Source: CAWCJL01 sp963795775 (GTDB taxonomy: Bacteria; Acidobacteriota; Terriglobia; Terriglobales; Acidobacteriaceae). From it: a stretch of 64,000 bases of DNA. The position numbers were made by a program, and so were the translations under genes. The notes beneath the pieces were generated by a model, which saw only the letters and a program-made list of their open reading frames with translations, did no database searches and was not told the origin of the DNA. Location: positions 186,001 to 250,000 of the forward strand of contig CAWCJL010000005.1 of NCBI GenBank assembly GCA_963795775.1, in the 5' to 3' direction. Of the stretch, positions 44,587-54,350 are shown one piece after another. Every line of letters begins with the position of its first letter. The first letter of the stretch is position 1.

Positions 44587-46049
44587 GGCAGCGTCCCCGT
44601 CAATGTCTGCAGATCAGCCAGAGCCGTCTGGTAGCGCACGATGCCATCGGCCCGTGCATTCTCTGCCAGCAGCAGAGCATTCTGTGCGTCCACTACCTCA
44701 AGCGCCGTGCCCTCGCCCGCCTGGTAGCGCAGGTTGGTGAGCCGCAGCGACTCCGTAGCCGTAGTCACGCTCTGCTCCAGGGACTGCAATTGCCGGTTGG
44801 CCACCGCCGCCTCACTGTACAACTCCTCCAGTTGCACCAGCAGCCGCTTTTGCGCAAAGCTCAGGGTCACCTCGGCCGCCGTGCGCCGGGCTTCGCTCTG
44901 CCGTATGCGGTCGCGCGTGGCAAACCAGTTCCACAGCGGGATGTCGAGATTGACGAACGCCGAATACCCCAGGTTGCGCGGCCGCACCAGGGCGCCGCCG
45001 CTCTCTACGGTGGTCGGGCCATAGACCGCAAACTGCGGCGCGTCGATGCCGTATGAGAAATTCAGCGAGAAGTCGGGCAGGTAGGCCAGACGCGCGATGC
45101 TCACGTCTTCTCTCGCCACGTTCAGCGCCGCCGCATTGCTCCGCACCTCCGGGCTGTAGCGCTGCGCCGCCGCTTCCACATCCGCGCGCGCCGGCAGCGG
45201 CACCGGAGCGCCCGTGTTTGCCGGCAGGCGGTAGTCGGTGCGCGGATCGGGAAAGAGCAGCACCGCCAGGTCCAGCCGCGCCCTTTCCGCCAGCACCTGT
45301 GCGTCGTCGCGCTCGCGCTGGCGCTGCTGCAATTGCAGGTCGGCCTTTACCACATCGGCGTGCGCCACTTCGCGTCCCTGCTCGAGCTTGTTTGTCAGCG
45401 CCACAAAACGGGCCGCCTCCTGCTGCGCGCGGTCTGCCACCTGCAGCTTCTCGTTCGCGGCAAGCAGGCCATAGTATTGGCCCACCACCGTCGCCACCAG
45501 CCCCCGCCGTGCAATCTCCAACTCCGCCGCGGCCTGCGCTGCCGCCGCGTCCGTCCGCCGGATCTGCGCCAGCCCGTCCGGCGCCAGCGTCTCGGTCACC
45601 GTAGCCTGGCTCACATATTCATGCACCGCGTTATTCGCAATAAACGCCGGTGCCGGTTGAAAGCCGGCTTGTCCACCGCTGTTCACCGCGTGGTTCGACT
45701 CCGTGTACAGATACTGGTTGTGATAAATCGCCTGGGGCAGCAGGGCCGTGCGCGCCAGCCGCCGATCCATCCGCGCCACCACATCATTCGCGCGCGCCTG
45801 GGCCAGTGTCGGCTCATTTTGTTGCGCTCGCCGCAGCGCTTCGTCGAGCGTAATCAGCGGAGCCGTCTGCGCCGTCTGCCCACTCGGGGCCGTCGTCGAT
45901 ATCAGTGGCGCCGTCGGGGGCATCCCGGTCTGCTGCCGCGCGCTCTGCGCCAATCCGCTGCTCAGCCCCAGGCTGGTGAACAGGACCGCGGTCGTCCAGG
46001 GCTCCGATATGCGCCGCCACCGGCACCCTTCCCGCGCTTGCCCCTTCAT
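44583..46049 (-). CDS. TolC-family outer-membrane factor of the minus-strand RND operon
   Basis: The ATG at 46049 lies just downstream of AGGAGG and starts a basic N-terminus followed by a signal segment (WTTAVLFTSLGLSSGLAQSA). The 488-residue protein has the two repeats of the TolC fold, with LDEALRRAQQNEPTLAQARA in the first. The second half contains VVGQYYGLLAANEKLQVADR and YLPDFSLNFSYGIDAPQFAV. The helix near the end reads NLRYQAGEGTALEVVDAQNA, the typical family close. It is the first gene of a three-gene export operon; its stop overlaps the adaptor start. A 19-base perfect inverted repeat at 46079-46097 lies 30 bases before its start. Confidence 0.88.
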   Translation of the reverse strand: MKGQAREGCRWRRISEPWTTAVLFTSLGLSSGLAQSARQQTGMPPTAPLISTTAPSGQTAQTAPLITLDEALRRAQQNEPTLAQARANDVVARMDRRLARTALLPQAIYHNQYLYTESNHAVNSGGQAGFQPAPAFIANNAVHEYVSQATVTETLAPDGLAQIRRTDAAAAQAAAELEIARRGLVATVVGQYYGLLAANEKLQVADRAQQEAARFVALTNKLEQGREVAHADVVKADLQLQQRQRERDDAQVLAERARLDLAVLLFPDPRTDYRLPANTGAPVPLPARADVEAAAQRYSPEVRSNAAALNVAREDVSIARLAYLPDFSLNFSYGIDAPQFAVYGPTTVESGGALVRPRNLGYSAFVNLDIPLWNWFATRDRIRQSEARRTAAEVTLSFAQKRLLVQLEELYSEAAVANRQLQSLEQSVTTATESLRLTNLRYQAGEGTALEVVDAQNALLLAENARADGIVRYQTALADLQTLTGTLP

Positions 46050-46078
46050 CGGCCTCCTGGTGTCTCCATTCCGTGCAC

Positions 46079-46097
46079 CGTCCGGGAATACCGGACG
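46079..46097. promoter_or_regulatory. Inverted repeat upstream of tolC in the divergent efflux/two-component region
   Basis: CGTCCGGGAATACCGGACG has seven-base perfect arms and a five-base centre, 30 bases before the tolC start. It is a candidate operator controlling the RND operon, or an mRNA leader hairpin. The adjacent response regulator is an obvious candidate binder, although OmpR-type regulators usually prefer direct repeats. Confidence 0.45.
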
Positions 46098-46232
46098 AAG
46101 CGGCTGTGTACCGATGACTTTAGCCGCTTTACGCTTAACTGTCACTGAACCGGGCTGTCTTAAGGACGCATTCATCTTCGCTTGCTTCGATGGCTACAAT
46201 CGAGTTGATTCACGGCTGTTTGAACTCTGCCT

Positions 46233-46928
46233 ATGCGTGTGCTGATCATCGAAGACGAGATGCGGCTTGCCGAGAACATCGCGGACGCGCTGCGGGAAGG
46301 CCCGGGCTACGCCGTCGATCTGGCCGAGGATGGCGAAACCGGCGAGTTGCTGCTCCATCAGCAGGACGTCTACGACGCCGTCATTCTCGATTTGATGTTG
46401 CCGAAAAAGAGCGGTGTGGACGTGCTGCACTCGTTGCGCCAGAAGGGCAATCGCACCCCCGTGCTGGTGCTCACCGCGCGCACGGAAAAGGCCTGGACCG
46501 TCCGCCTGCTCGATGCCGGCGCCGACGACTACCTGGCCAAGCCCTTCGACCTCGGCGAACTGCTGGCGCGTGTCAAAGCGCTGGTACGCCGCGGCAAAGG
46601 CGTGGCCCATCCCTCGATTACCGTCGGCGAGTTCGAGATCGACACCCTCGAAAAATCCGTACGCCGCAATGGCGAGCTGATCGATCTTTCTCCCACCGAA
46701 TACCGCATCCTGGAGTACCTGGTACACCGTAAGCGCGCCGTCGTCTCCAAGCGCGAGATCCTCGAGCATCTCTACGACTACAACTGGGAGCGCCACTCCA
46801 ACGTCATCGAAGCGCACATCTCCAACTTGCGCCGCAAGCTGGGGCAGGACACCGGCCGGCCGTTAATCGAAACCCTGCGCGGCCGCGGCTACCGCGTAGT
46901 GCCTGAGCCGCCCCGGGGCACGGAGTAG
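46233..46928 (+). CDS. OmpR/PhoB-family response regulator
   Basis: The 231-residue protein has a receiver domain (MRVLIIEDEMRLAENIADAL) with the phosphoacceptor Asp53 in DAVILDLMLPKKSG and the conserved Lys in DDYLAKPFDLGELLARV. The C-terminal winged helix starts near residue 125 (LSPTEYRILEYLVHRKRAVV, then SNVIEAHISNLRRKLG). It is closest in look to QseB/PmrA/CusR-type regulators. The histidine kinase follows after three bases, and a czcCBA operon after that, so metal-responsive control of efflux is the likely job. TACAAT at 46195-46200 could be its -10 element, but no good -35 matches. Confidence 0.93.
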   Translation: MRVLIIEDEMRLAENIADALREGPGYAVDLAEDGETGELLLHQQDVYDAVILDLMLPKKSGVDVLHSLRQKGNRTPVLVLTARTEKAWTVRLLDAGADDYLAKPFDLGELLARVKALVRRGKGVAHPSITVGEFEIDTLEKSVRRNGELIDLSPTEYRILEYLVHRKRAVVSKREILEHLYDYNWERHSNVIEAHISNLRRKLGQDTGRPLIETLRGRGYRVVPEPPRGTE

Positions 46929-46931
46929 CCC

Positions 46932-48392
46932 ATGTACTCGCTGGCGCGTCGCCTGGTGGTCGCGATGGTCGCGACAGAAATGCTGCTCACCGCCGCCATC
47001 ACCGTCACCACCCTGTGGTACGAGCGCGCACAGCGCTACCAGGCTCTCGATGTCATGCTGCGCGGGCGTGCCGACTCGGTGCTCGGTGCGGTCGAAGATT
47101 CCGGCGACGAGGCCGACAATGTCATCCTCGACCGTCGCGCGATTGAAGTACCCGGGAGCGATCTGTACGAGGTACACGAGCGCACCGGCAAGCCGCTCGG
47201 CCATTCCCCTAACTGGACCGAACCGCTCGACCGTTCCTGCCATGAGCCGAACCATGCACGCACGGTCCGTATCCAGAACGCCAAGTACCGCGCCCTCTGC
47301 TTCGGCGCCGTCCGCGTGGTCGATCCCGACGGCCCCGGGCCGCTCGAGGGCAAGGCCCACGCCGTCATCATCTCCTATGCCACGCCGCTGTGGCCCATGC
47401 ATGCAGCCCTGCTCCGCACCGCGCGCTTTCTGCTGCTCGCCAACTCGCTGGTGCTGTTGCTCACCGCCGCGCTGGCCACCGCCTTTGTGCGCCGCGGCAT
47501 TGCGCCGCTTGAAGCTCTCGCCGCCGAGGCCAGCCGCGTCTCTTCGCGCTCCTGGAGCTTCCGCCCGCCGGTCGAAGCCCGCCGCGTCCGCGAACTGCAA
47601 ACACTCATCCTCGCGCTGCAGACCGTCCTCAGCGGACTCGAGCGCTCCTTCCTGCAGCAGCAACAATTCGTCAGCGATGCCGCCCACGAGCTCAAGACCG
47701 CAGTCACCATCGTCAAGTCCTCGCTGCAGTTGATGAACTTCCGGGAGCGCACGGCAACGGAGTATCGCGCCGCCGTGGAAGCCACCCTGCGCGATTGCGC
47801 CCGCCTGGAAGAGCTGGTGCACAAGATGCTCGCGCTCGCCAGCATTGAGGACACGCAGTCTTCTGCAGAAACGCCGCGTACCCCCGTCATGTACCCCATC
47901 CTGCCTGCTTTCGCCACCGCAGTGGCAGGCCTGCGCCCGGTGGCCGAGCTGCGTGGCGTCCACCTCCGCGCTGTGTTTCCGGTCGGCGTGGAAAGCGAAC
48001 TCCATGCGACCATGGCACCGGAAGACGCCATCACGCTGCTCGAAAACCTGCTGTCCAACGCCATCGACCACAGCCCGGCCGGTGCGACCGTCGAGGTCAC
48101 GCTGTCCTATGGTGAATCGGGGCGTCTGCAGCTCGCCGTGCGCGATCACGGCGAAGGCATCAGCAAGGAGCACCTGCCCTTTCTCTTCGACCGCTTCTAC
48201 CGCGGTGATCCTTCCCGCTCTCGCCGCAGCGGCGGCGCCGGCCTGGGCCTCGCGATCTGCAAAGCGCTGGTCGATGCCCAGCGCGGGGACATCCGCATTG
48301 ACAGCGTCGCGGGAGAAGGCACAACGGTTACCGTGGAGCTGCCTGCCGCGGTTGTTCCATCCGTCTCCCCGCTGACCGCGCTCTCTTCCTGA
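46932..48392 (+). CDS. Sensor histidine kinase
   Basis: This 486-residue membrane kinase has helix 1 near residues 9-27 and a periplasmic sensor of about 125 residues (including LDVMLRGRADSVLGAVEDSG and DRSCHEPNHARTVRIQN). Helix 2 lies near 160-180, followed by a HAMP-like linker. The dimerisation motif FVSDAAHELKTAVTIV carries His252. The ATPase has LLENLLSNAIDHSPAGATVE (N box), DHGEGISKEHLPFLFDRFYR (G1/F boxes) and GGAGLGLAICKALV (G2). Ala stands where HELRTPL-type kinases have Pro after the phosphorylated His, a common natural variant. The sensor has a Cys-His pair in RSCHEPNH that could bind metal. It pairs with the regulator at 46233 and precedes czcCBA. Confidence 0.92.
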   Translation: MYSLARRLVVAMVATEMLLTAAITVTTLWYERAQRYQALDVMLRGRADSVLGAVEDSGDEADNVILDRRAIEVPGSDLYEVHERTGKPLGHSPNWTEPLDRSCHEPNHARTVRIQNAKYRALCFGAVRVVDPDGPGPLEGKAHAVIISYATPLWPMHAALLRTARFLLLANSLVLLLTAALATAFVRRGIAPLEALAAEASRVSSRSWSFRPPVEARRVRELQTLILALQTVLSGLERSFLQQQQFVSDAAHELKTAVTIVKSSLQLMNFRERTATEYRAAVEATLRDCARLEELVHKMLALASIEDTQSSAETPRTPVMYPILPAFATAVAGLRPVAELRGVHLRAVFPVGVESELHATMAPEDAITLLENLLSNAIDHSPAGATVEVTLSYGESGRLQLAVRDHGEGISKEHLPFLFDRFYRGDPSRSRRSGGAGLGLAICKALVDAQRGDIRIDSVAGEGTTVTVELPAAVVPSVSPLTALSS

Positions 48393-48503
48393 GCCATACG
48401 CGGGCAGCGGCGGGCGGCCTTCACGTGTGGCCAACGCCTGCGCCGGGCGGCCATACCACCGGCGCGCGACAACCCGCGTCTTAGCTTAGACCGGCAACCA
48501 CCC

Positions 48504-49757
48504 ATGCACTGGCCCTTGCCTCCACTCTGCCGATCCGCGCGGCTGATGTTTGTCGCTACCACTGTGCTCTTTTGCGCGGCGGTCCGGGTGCGTGCGCAGG
48601 CGCCGCTCACGTTGCACGCCGCGGTCGCGCAGGCCATTGCCGCCAGCCCGGCTGCGCGCGCCAGCGCCGACCAGGTGGCCATGCAGCGCGGCTTGGTGCG
48701 CCAGGCAGGGCTCCGGCCCAATCCCCGTCTCTTCCTCTCTTCGGAAGACTTCCGCCCCTGGGCCAGCGACTTCTCGTTCAGCAATGACACGGAAGACTTC
48801 GGCTACGTCGGCGAGATCATCGAGATCGGCGGCAAGCGGCGCAAGCGCGTCGCCTATGCGAACGCTGGACTGGCGCGCGCCGGCGCCGAGCACGAGCTCC
48901 GTCTGCGCGAGATCACCGGGCGCGTGGCACAGGCTTACTGGGCCGCCGCGGCCGCAACCGCCGCCCGCGATCTATGGCGTCAACAACTCGCGGACATGGA
49001 CGAGATCGTCCGCTACCATCGCGAGCGCGTTTCGGCCGGCGCTATGGCCGGCGTGGACCTCCTCCGAATGCAGATCGAACGCGACCGCGTTTCGCTCGAA
49101 ACCCAGACCGCCGAGCGCAATGCCGAGTTGAGCCGCATCGCGCTGGCACGCGAGATAGGCCTGGCGCAGGTCGCACCCGCCGCGTTCGATTCGCTCGAAA
49201 CCCTGCGCTCCATCCCGGTTCGCCCGGCCGCGGAGGTCATCGAAGCGCGGCCCGATGTGCAGGCCGCGGAAGATGCGGTCCGCGAAGCCGAAGCGGATGA
49301 ACATCTGCAGCACGCGCTCGGCATGCCCAGCCCGGAGCTCTACGGCGGCTACAAACGCGACGTCGGCGTCAACACCGGCTTCGGTAGCCTGCAGCTCGAT
49401 CTTCCGTTTTTCAATCGCAACCAGGGTGAGATTGCCCGCGCTTCTGCTCAGCGTCGTTATGCGGAAGACTCGCTTGCCGCCGCTCGCCTCGCGGCACGTG
49501 CGGATGTGGAATCCGCGGTGGCCAGCTACACTCGCCAGCAAGCCGCGGCCGCGGAAACCCTGCCCGGCATGCGCGACCGCGCTGCGGAAAATGCCCGCAT
49601 CGTCGCGGACGCATATCGCAGCGGTGGTGCCGACCTGCTGCGCTATCTCGACAGCCGTCGCACCGTCATCGAAATCCAACTGCTTGCCATCCAAACTCTG
49701 GAGCAATACCAGGAAGCCGCCGTGCAACTGCAACTCGCGTATGGAGAGCAGCTATGA
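48504..49757 (+). CDS. czcC: CzcC-like outer-membrane factor of a heavy-metal RND system
   Basis: The 417-residue TolC-family protein begins with a signal peptide (LMFVATTVLFCAAVRVRAQA). It has the CzcC-type sequence TLHAAVAQAIAASPAARASA, FGYVGEIIEIGGKRRKRVAY and the second repeat around FGSLQLDLPFFNRNQGEIAR. 'EIGGKR' with 'PFFNRNQG' is characteristic of the metal-efflux subgroup of outer-membrane factors. It forms the exit duct for the CzcBA pump and overlaps czcB by four bases (ATGA). The kinase gene ends 111 bases upstream on the same strand. Confidence 0.85.
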   Translation: MHWPLPPLCRSARLMFVATTVLFCAAVRVRAQAPLTLHAAVAQAIAASPAARASADQVAMQRGLVRQAGLRPNPRLFLSSEDFRPWASDFSFSNDTEDFGYVGEIIEIGGKRRKRVAYANAGLARAGAEHELRLREITGRVAQAYWAAAAATAARDLWRQQLADMDEIVRYHRERVSAGAMAGVDLLRMQIERDRVSLETQTAERNAELSRIALAREIGLAQVAPAAFDSLETLRSIPVRPAAEVIEARPDVQAAEDAVREAEADEHLQHALGMPSPELYGGYKRDVGVNTGFGSLQLDLPFFNRNQGEIARASAQRRYAEDSLAAARLAARADVESAVASYTRQQAAAAETLPGMRDRAAENARIVADAYRSGGADLLRYLDSRRTVIEIQLLAIQTLEQYQEAAVQLQLAYGEQL

Positions 49758-51067
49758 CCCGCCGCCGGATCGTCGCCCTGCTGTTCGCCACCGCTTTCGT
49801 TCTCTCGGCTGCCACTGCCTGCTCTCGCGGCGGAGCGGACAGCAACAAGCCCGCCTCGCAGGACAACAGCAAACAAGGTTCCAGCCAAGGGCAGGGAAGC
49901 GGAGCCGCCAAAGGGCAGAGCGGAAACAGCAACGAAGGCGAAGGCGCAGGCAAGGCAGGCGGTTCTTCCAATGCATCGGTCATCAAGCTCACGCCCGATC
50001 AACTGCGCAATGCCGGCATCCGCGTTACGCGGCTTGCGCCGGTGCAGGTGCCGCGCACCATCACCGCACCCGCGCAGGTGGCCCTCGATGAACAGCGCAC
50101 CGCGCACGTTTCGCCCGTCGTAGACGGTCGCGTGACCGCCATCTACGCCAAGCCGGGCGATCATGTCACCCGCGGCGCGGTGCTCGCGCACCTGCACAGC
50201 CATGCCATCCATGACACCATCGGCGCCATCGAGCAGGACATGGCTGACGTGGCGCGCCGCCAGGCTGCCGTCGCCTTTCAACAGCAGCGCGCGGATCGCT
50301 ACACTCACCTCTACAGCATCCAGGCGGCATCGCTCGAAGAGTCACAGCGCGCGCAGCAGGACCTGCTCCAGTCAAAGAACGAGCTGGCCTTTTCGGAAGT
50401 CGCCCTCCACACCGAGCGCGAGCACCTCGCCGACGTATTGCAGGTTCCACCCTCCACGCTCACCCCGGACAGCCTCGGCCACTTGGAAGACGCGCCCATT
50501 CGCGCCGCCATCGCCGGAACCGTCGTTGCCCGTTTCGTCACGCCGGGGATGGTGCTGGCGCCCGGCACGGAAGTCTTCACCATCTCCGACCTGCGCAGCG
50601 TCTGGGTCATCGCCGCCATCAACGAGGCCGACCTCGCCTCCGTGCGCCAGGGCGATCCCGTCACCGTCCGCTCCGCTGCATGGCCGGGAGAAAGCTTCTC
50701 CGGCCGCGTCACCCTCATCGGCAGCACGCTCGACCCCACCACCCGCACGGTGCAGGTGCGCGCCACCGTGCCGAACCCGCAGGGCAAGCTCAAACCCTCT
50801 ATGTTTGCCACCGCCGACATCGGCGAGCGCGCCACCCGGCCCGCGCTCTTCGTACCGGAAGATGCCGTGCAGGATGTCAACGGGGTGCCCACTGTCTTTA
50901 TCACGGCAGACGGCGCCAGCTTCACCGCCCAGGCTGTTAAGACCGCCAAACCGGTACATGGGCAGCTCGAAGTGCTCCAGGGTCTCAAGCCTGGCGATAA
51001 CGTCGCCGTCGCAGGAACGTTTACCCTCAAGTCCGAGCTGCTGAAAAGCAGCATCGGGCAGGACTGA
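49754..51067 (+). CDS. czcB: CzcB-like periplasmic adaptor lipoprotein
   Basis: A lipoprotein signal (LFATAFVLSAATACSRGG) gives a lipid-anchored protein. Residues 30-75 are a low-complexity Ser/Gln/Gly/Asn/Lys-rich linker, unusual in length. The adaptor proper follows: VIKLTPDQLRNAGIRVTRLA, the lipoyl half-motifs VDGRVTAIYAKPGDHVTRGA and IRAAIAGTVVARFVTPGMVL around a helical hairpin, and the barrel domain FTISDLRSVWVIAAINEADL. It links CzcA to CzcC in the periplasm and may pass metal ions. It is 437 residues and lies three bases before czcA. The linker could tether the adaptor further from the membrane or bind metal; the latter is speculation. Confidence 0.87.
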   Translation: MTRRRIVALLFATAFVLSAATACSRGGADSNKPASQDNSKQGSSQGQGSGAAKGQSGNSNEGEGAGKAGGSSNASVIKLTPDQLRNAGIRVTRLAPVQVPRTITAPAQVALDEQRTAHVSPVVDGRVTAIYAKPGDHVTRGAVLAHLHSHAIHDTIGAIEQDMADVARRQAAVAFQQQRADRYTHLYSIQAASLEESQRAQQDLLQSKNELAFSEVALHTEREHLADVLQVPPSTLTPDSLGHLEDAPIRAAIAGTVVARFVTPGMVLAPGTEVFTISDLRSVWVIAAINEADLASVRQGDPVTVRSAAWPGESFSGRVTLIGSTLDPTTRTVQVRATVPNPQGKLKPSMFATADIGERATRPALFVPEDAVQDVNGVPTVFITADGASFTAQAVKTAKPVHGQLEVLQGLKPGDNVAVAGTFTLKSELLKSSIGQD

Positions 51068-51070
51068 CGC

Positions 51071-54000
51071 ATGGGCCGCCTCGTTGATTTCTTCCTGAGC
51101 AACCGCTGGCTCGTGCTCATGCTTGTCGGCGTCATGGTCCTGGGCGGAATTATCAGCATGATGCGCCTGCCGCTCGAGGCCTATCCGGACCTCACCAACG
51201 TCCAGGTGGTCGTCACCGTCCAGGCGCCCGGCATGTCTCCGGTCGAGGTAGAGCAGCTCGTCACTTTCCCGCTCGAAAGCACCATGCTCGGCCTTCCCAG
51301 CCTACAGATCGTGCGCTCCACCTCCAAGCTTGAGCTCTCCATGGTCACGGTCATCTTCGACGACTCCATGGATCTCTACCGCGCCCGCCAGATCGTCTCC
51401 GAGCGCATGAACGAAGCCCGCGCACAGCTTCCGCCGGGGCTCGAGCCGCAGATGGGGCCCATGGCCACGGCCTTCGGCGAGGTCTACCAGTACACCGTCC
51501 AGAGCCCGTCCATGTCGCTCATGGACATCAAATCGCTGCACGACTGGCAGATACGATACGACCTCGCCTCCATCTCCGGCGTCAGTGAAATCAACTCCTG
51601 GGGCGGCTACATCAAGCAGTACACCGCCGAGGTAGACCCCGCGAAGCTGCGGCAGTACAACCTCACCCTGCACGACGTCGTGACCGCGGTCGAGAATAAC
51701 AACGCCAACTTCGGCGGCAGCTACATCCAGCACGCCGGCTCGGAGTACACGGTGCGCGGCATCGGTCGCGCGGAAAACCTCGCGGACCTGGGAGCACTCG
51801 TCGTCAGCGTCAGCAACGGCACGCCCATCCTGCTGCGCGACGTCGCCAATCTCAAGCTCGATCATCTGCTCCGCCATGGCGCCGTGCTGCACGACGGCGC
51901 CGGCGAGACCATGTCCGGCATGGTCATCATCCTCAAGGGCCAGAACGGCCAAAGCATCATCGAGCAGGTCAAGAAAAAGATCGGCTCCATGAAGCTGCCC
52001 AATGGCGCGAAGATCATCCCCTTCTACGACCAGTCGGACGTGATCAACGCCACCGTCCACACCGTGAAGAAAAACCTGATCGAAGCCGCCATCCTCGTCC
52101 TCGTCATCCTGCTCATCTTTCTCGGCGACTGGCGCGCAGCCCTCATCGTCGCCTGCACCATTCCGCTTTCGCTGCTCTTTGCCTTCATCGGCATGGACGT
52201 TTTCGGGATCTCCATCAACCTCATGAGCCTCGGCGCCATCGACTTCGGCACCATCGTCGACGGCTCCGTCGTTATGGTGGAGAACTGCATGCATCGCATG
52301 GAGCGCGCCGGCGGCGATGAGAGCGGGGAAGCGGGCGCGCCGGGCCGCCCTCCACTGCTTGACCTGGTCCGCTCCGCCGCCCACGAAGTCGCGCGCCCCA
52401 TCACCTTTGGCGTGCTCATTATCATCTCCGTCTACCTCCCGGTGCTCACGTTGCAGAGCCTGGAAGGCCGCATGTTCCGCCCCATGGCCGTCACCGTCGT
52501 TTCTGCGCTGGTCGGCTCCCTGCTGCTGGCCCTCTTCGCCGTACCTGCGGTCTGCTCGGTCGCGCTCCGCGGACACAAGCCGAAACGTAACAGCGAAAGT
52601 AGCCACACGGAGCGGGGTTCCGGCCGTGCCGACTGGTTCTCCCGCCTGCGCGACCACTACAGCCGCTCTCTCCGCAAGAGCGAAGCCCATCGCAAGTTCG
52701 TCCTCCTCGGCGCGCTTGTGCTCATCGTCATCGCCCTCGGCTCGCTCAAGTTCATCGGCACCGAGTTCATGCCCACGCTCGACGAAGGCTCCCTCGTCAT
52801 CACCACCAAGCGCCTTCCCGGCATCTCGCTCGACCAATCCATTGCCATCAGTCGGCAGGTGGAGCACATCATCAAGAGCTTCCCCGAGGTCTCCACCGTG
52901 GTCACCAAGCTCGGCCGCCCCGACCTCGCCACCGAAGCCATGGGCGTCTACGAATCCGACTCCTACGTCAACTTCTGGCCGAAAAAGCAGTGGAAGTGCT
53001 GCAAAACCAAGCAGCAGCTCTCCGGCAAACTGCAAAAGGCCCTCGACGCCATCCCCGGCGTCACCTACGAATTCACCCAGCCCATGGAAATGCGTATCGC
53101 GGAAACCATCACCGGTGTCCGCGGAGATGCGGCGCTGAAGATCTTCGGCCCCGACCTCGACACGCTCGAAAAGCTCGGCCGCCGCGCCCTCGCCATTATC
53201 TCCGCCGTGCCCGGCGCCTCCGAGCCGCAGATGGAACGCATCTCCGGCGAGCCCCAACTGGAAATCCGCATCAACCGCGCCGCCGCCGCTCGCTACGGCC
53301 TGAGCGTTGCAGATATCCAGGAAGTCATCCAGACCCTCATCGGCAGCCGTCAGATCTCAGAGATGATCGAAGGCGAGCAGCGCTATCCCATCGCCGTTCG
53401 GCTCCCAGCCGCCATGCGTAACAACCTCGACGCCATACGCGGACTCACGCTCAAGTCGCCCGCCGGCGAAATCGTCCGCCTCGACCAGGTCACCGACATC
53501 ACCACGGTGCTCGGCCCCGTCCTCATCAACCGCGAAAACGCGCACCGCCGCTCCGTCGTCATGACCGACGTGGCTGGTCGCGACCTCGGCGGCTTCGTCA
53601 AAGAAGCGCAGCAGCGCATCGCGCAACAACTCCAGTTACCCCAGGGCTACTCACTGCAGTGGGGCGGCCAATACGAAAACGAACAGCGCGCGCAGAAGCG
53701 CCTCGCCCTGGTGCTCCCGCTCTCGCTGCTCATCATCGCCAGCCTGCTCTATGCCACGTTCAAGAACCTCCGGCAGATGTTCCTCATCCTCTCCATCGTG
53801 CCCTTGGCACTGGTGGGCGGCATCGCTGCGCTCTGGATTCGCGGCATCGACCTCAACCTCTCCGCCTCCATCGGCTTCATCGCCCTCTTCGGCGTGGCCG
53901 TGCTCAACGGCGTCGTGATGGTGAGCCACATCAACAACCTGCGCGAGCAGTGGCGTCCCGCTGAACGACGCCGTGCACCAGGGCGCCGCCGACCGCCTGC

Positions 54001-54269
54001 GCCCCGTGCTCATCACCGCCACCGTCGCCAGCCTCGGCTTCATCCCCATGGCTGTTGCTACCTCGCGCGGCGCCGAAGTGCAGCGACCGTTGGCCACCGT
54101 CGTCATCGGCGGCCTCATCACCGCCACCCTGCTCACGCTCTATGTGTTGCCGCTGCTCTATCCGTGGTTCAGCCGGAACTTGCACTTCGCGCCCACGCCG
54201 GACGGCTCTGCGGGCCGGCGCGAGCAGCAGGACCAGCGGGAGCCGGAACCCGCCGCGGTCGCGCGTTAA
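51071..54269 (+). CDS. czcA: Heavy-metal RND pump CzcA, frameshifted near its C-terminus
   Basis: The pump begins FFLSNRWLVLMLVGVMVLGG and has the heavy-metal RND porter domain. The fourth membrane helix carries GAIDFGTIVDGSVVMVEN. The DFG...DG pattern is that of the zinc/cobalt/cadmium/nickel subgroups, not the copper/silver one. The second half runs normally (MPTLDEGSLVITTKRLPGIS and further) until VMVSHINNLREQ at about 53950, where the frame slips. One frame over it resumes GVPLNDAVHQGAADRLRPVL and the last helices to the TAA at 54267-54269. The length is 3n+1, with one surplus base near 53951. Repaired, it has about 1065 residues, the usual size. It is the last gene of the RR-HK-czcCBA group. 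Confidence 0.9.
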
Positions 54270-54350
54270 TGCAAACCGCGCCCCCTCTGTGCACGGCATC
54301 GCCGCCGCACGTGCTTTGGGCGAGTCCGGCCTCGCGAGTTCTGCTGAGCG

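Noticed and set aside
12776..54269. Programmed frameshifting as the explanation of the six +1 slips
   Set aside because: No shared slippery sequence, stop codon or downstream structure was seen; only two sites share a CTTG. Sequencing insertion is the simpler reading.
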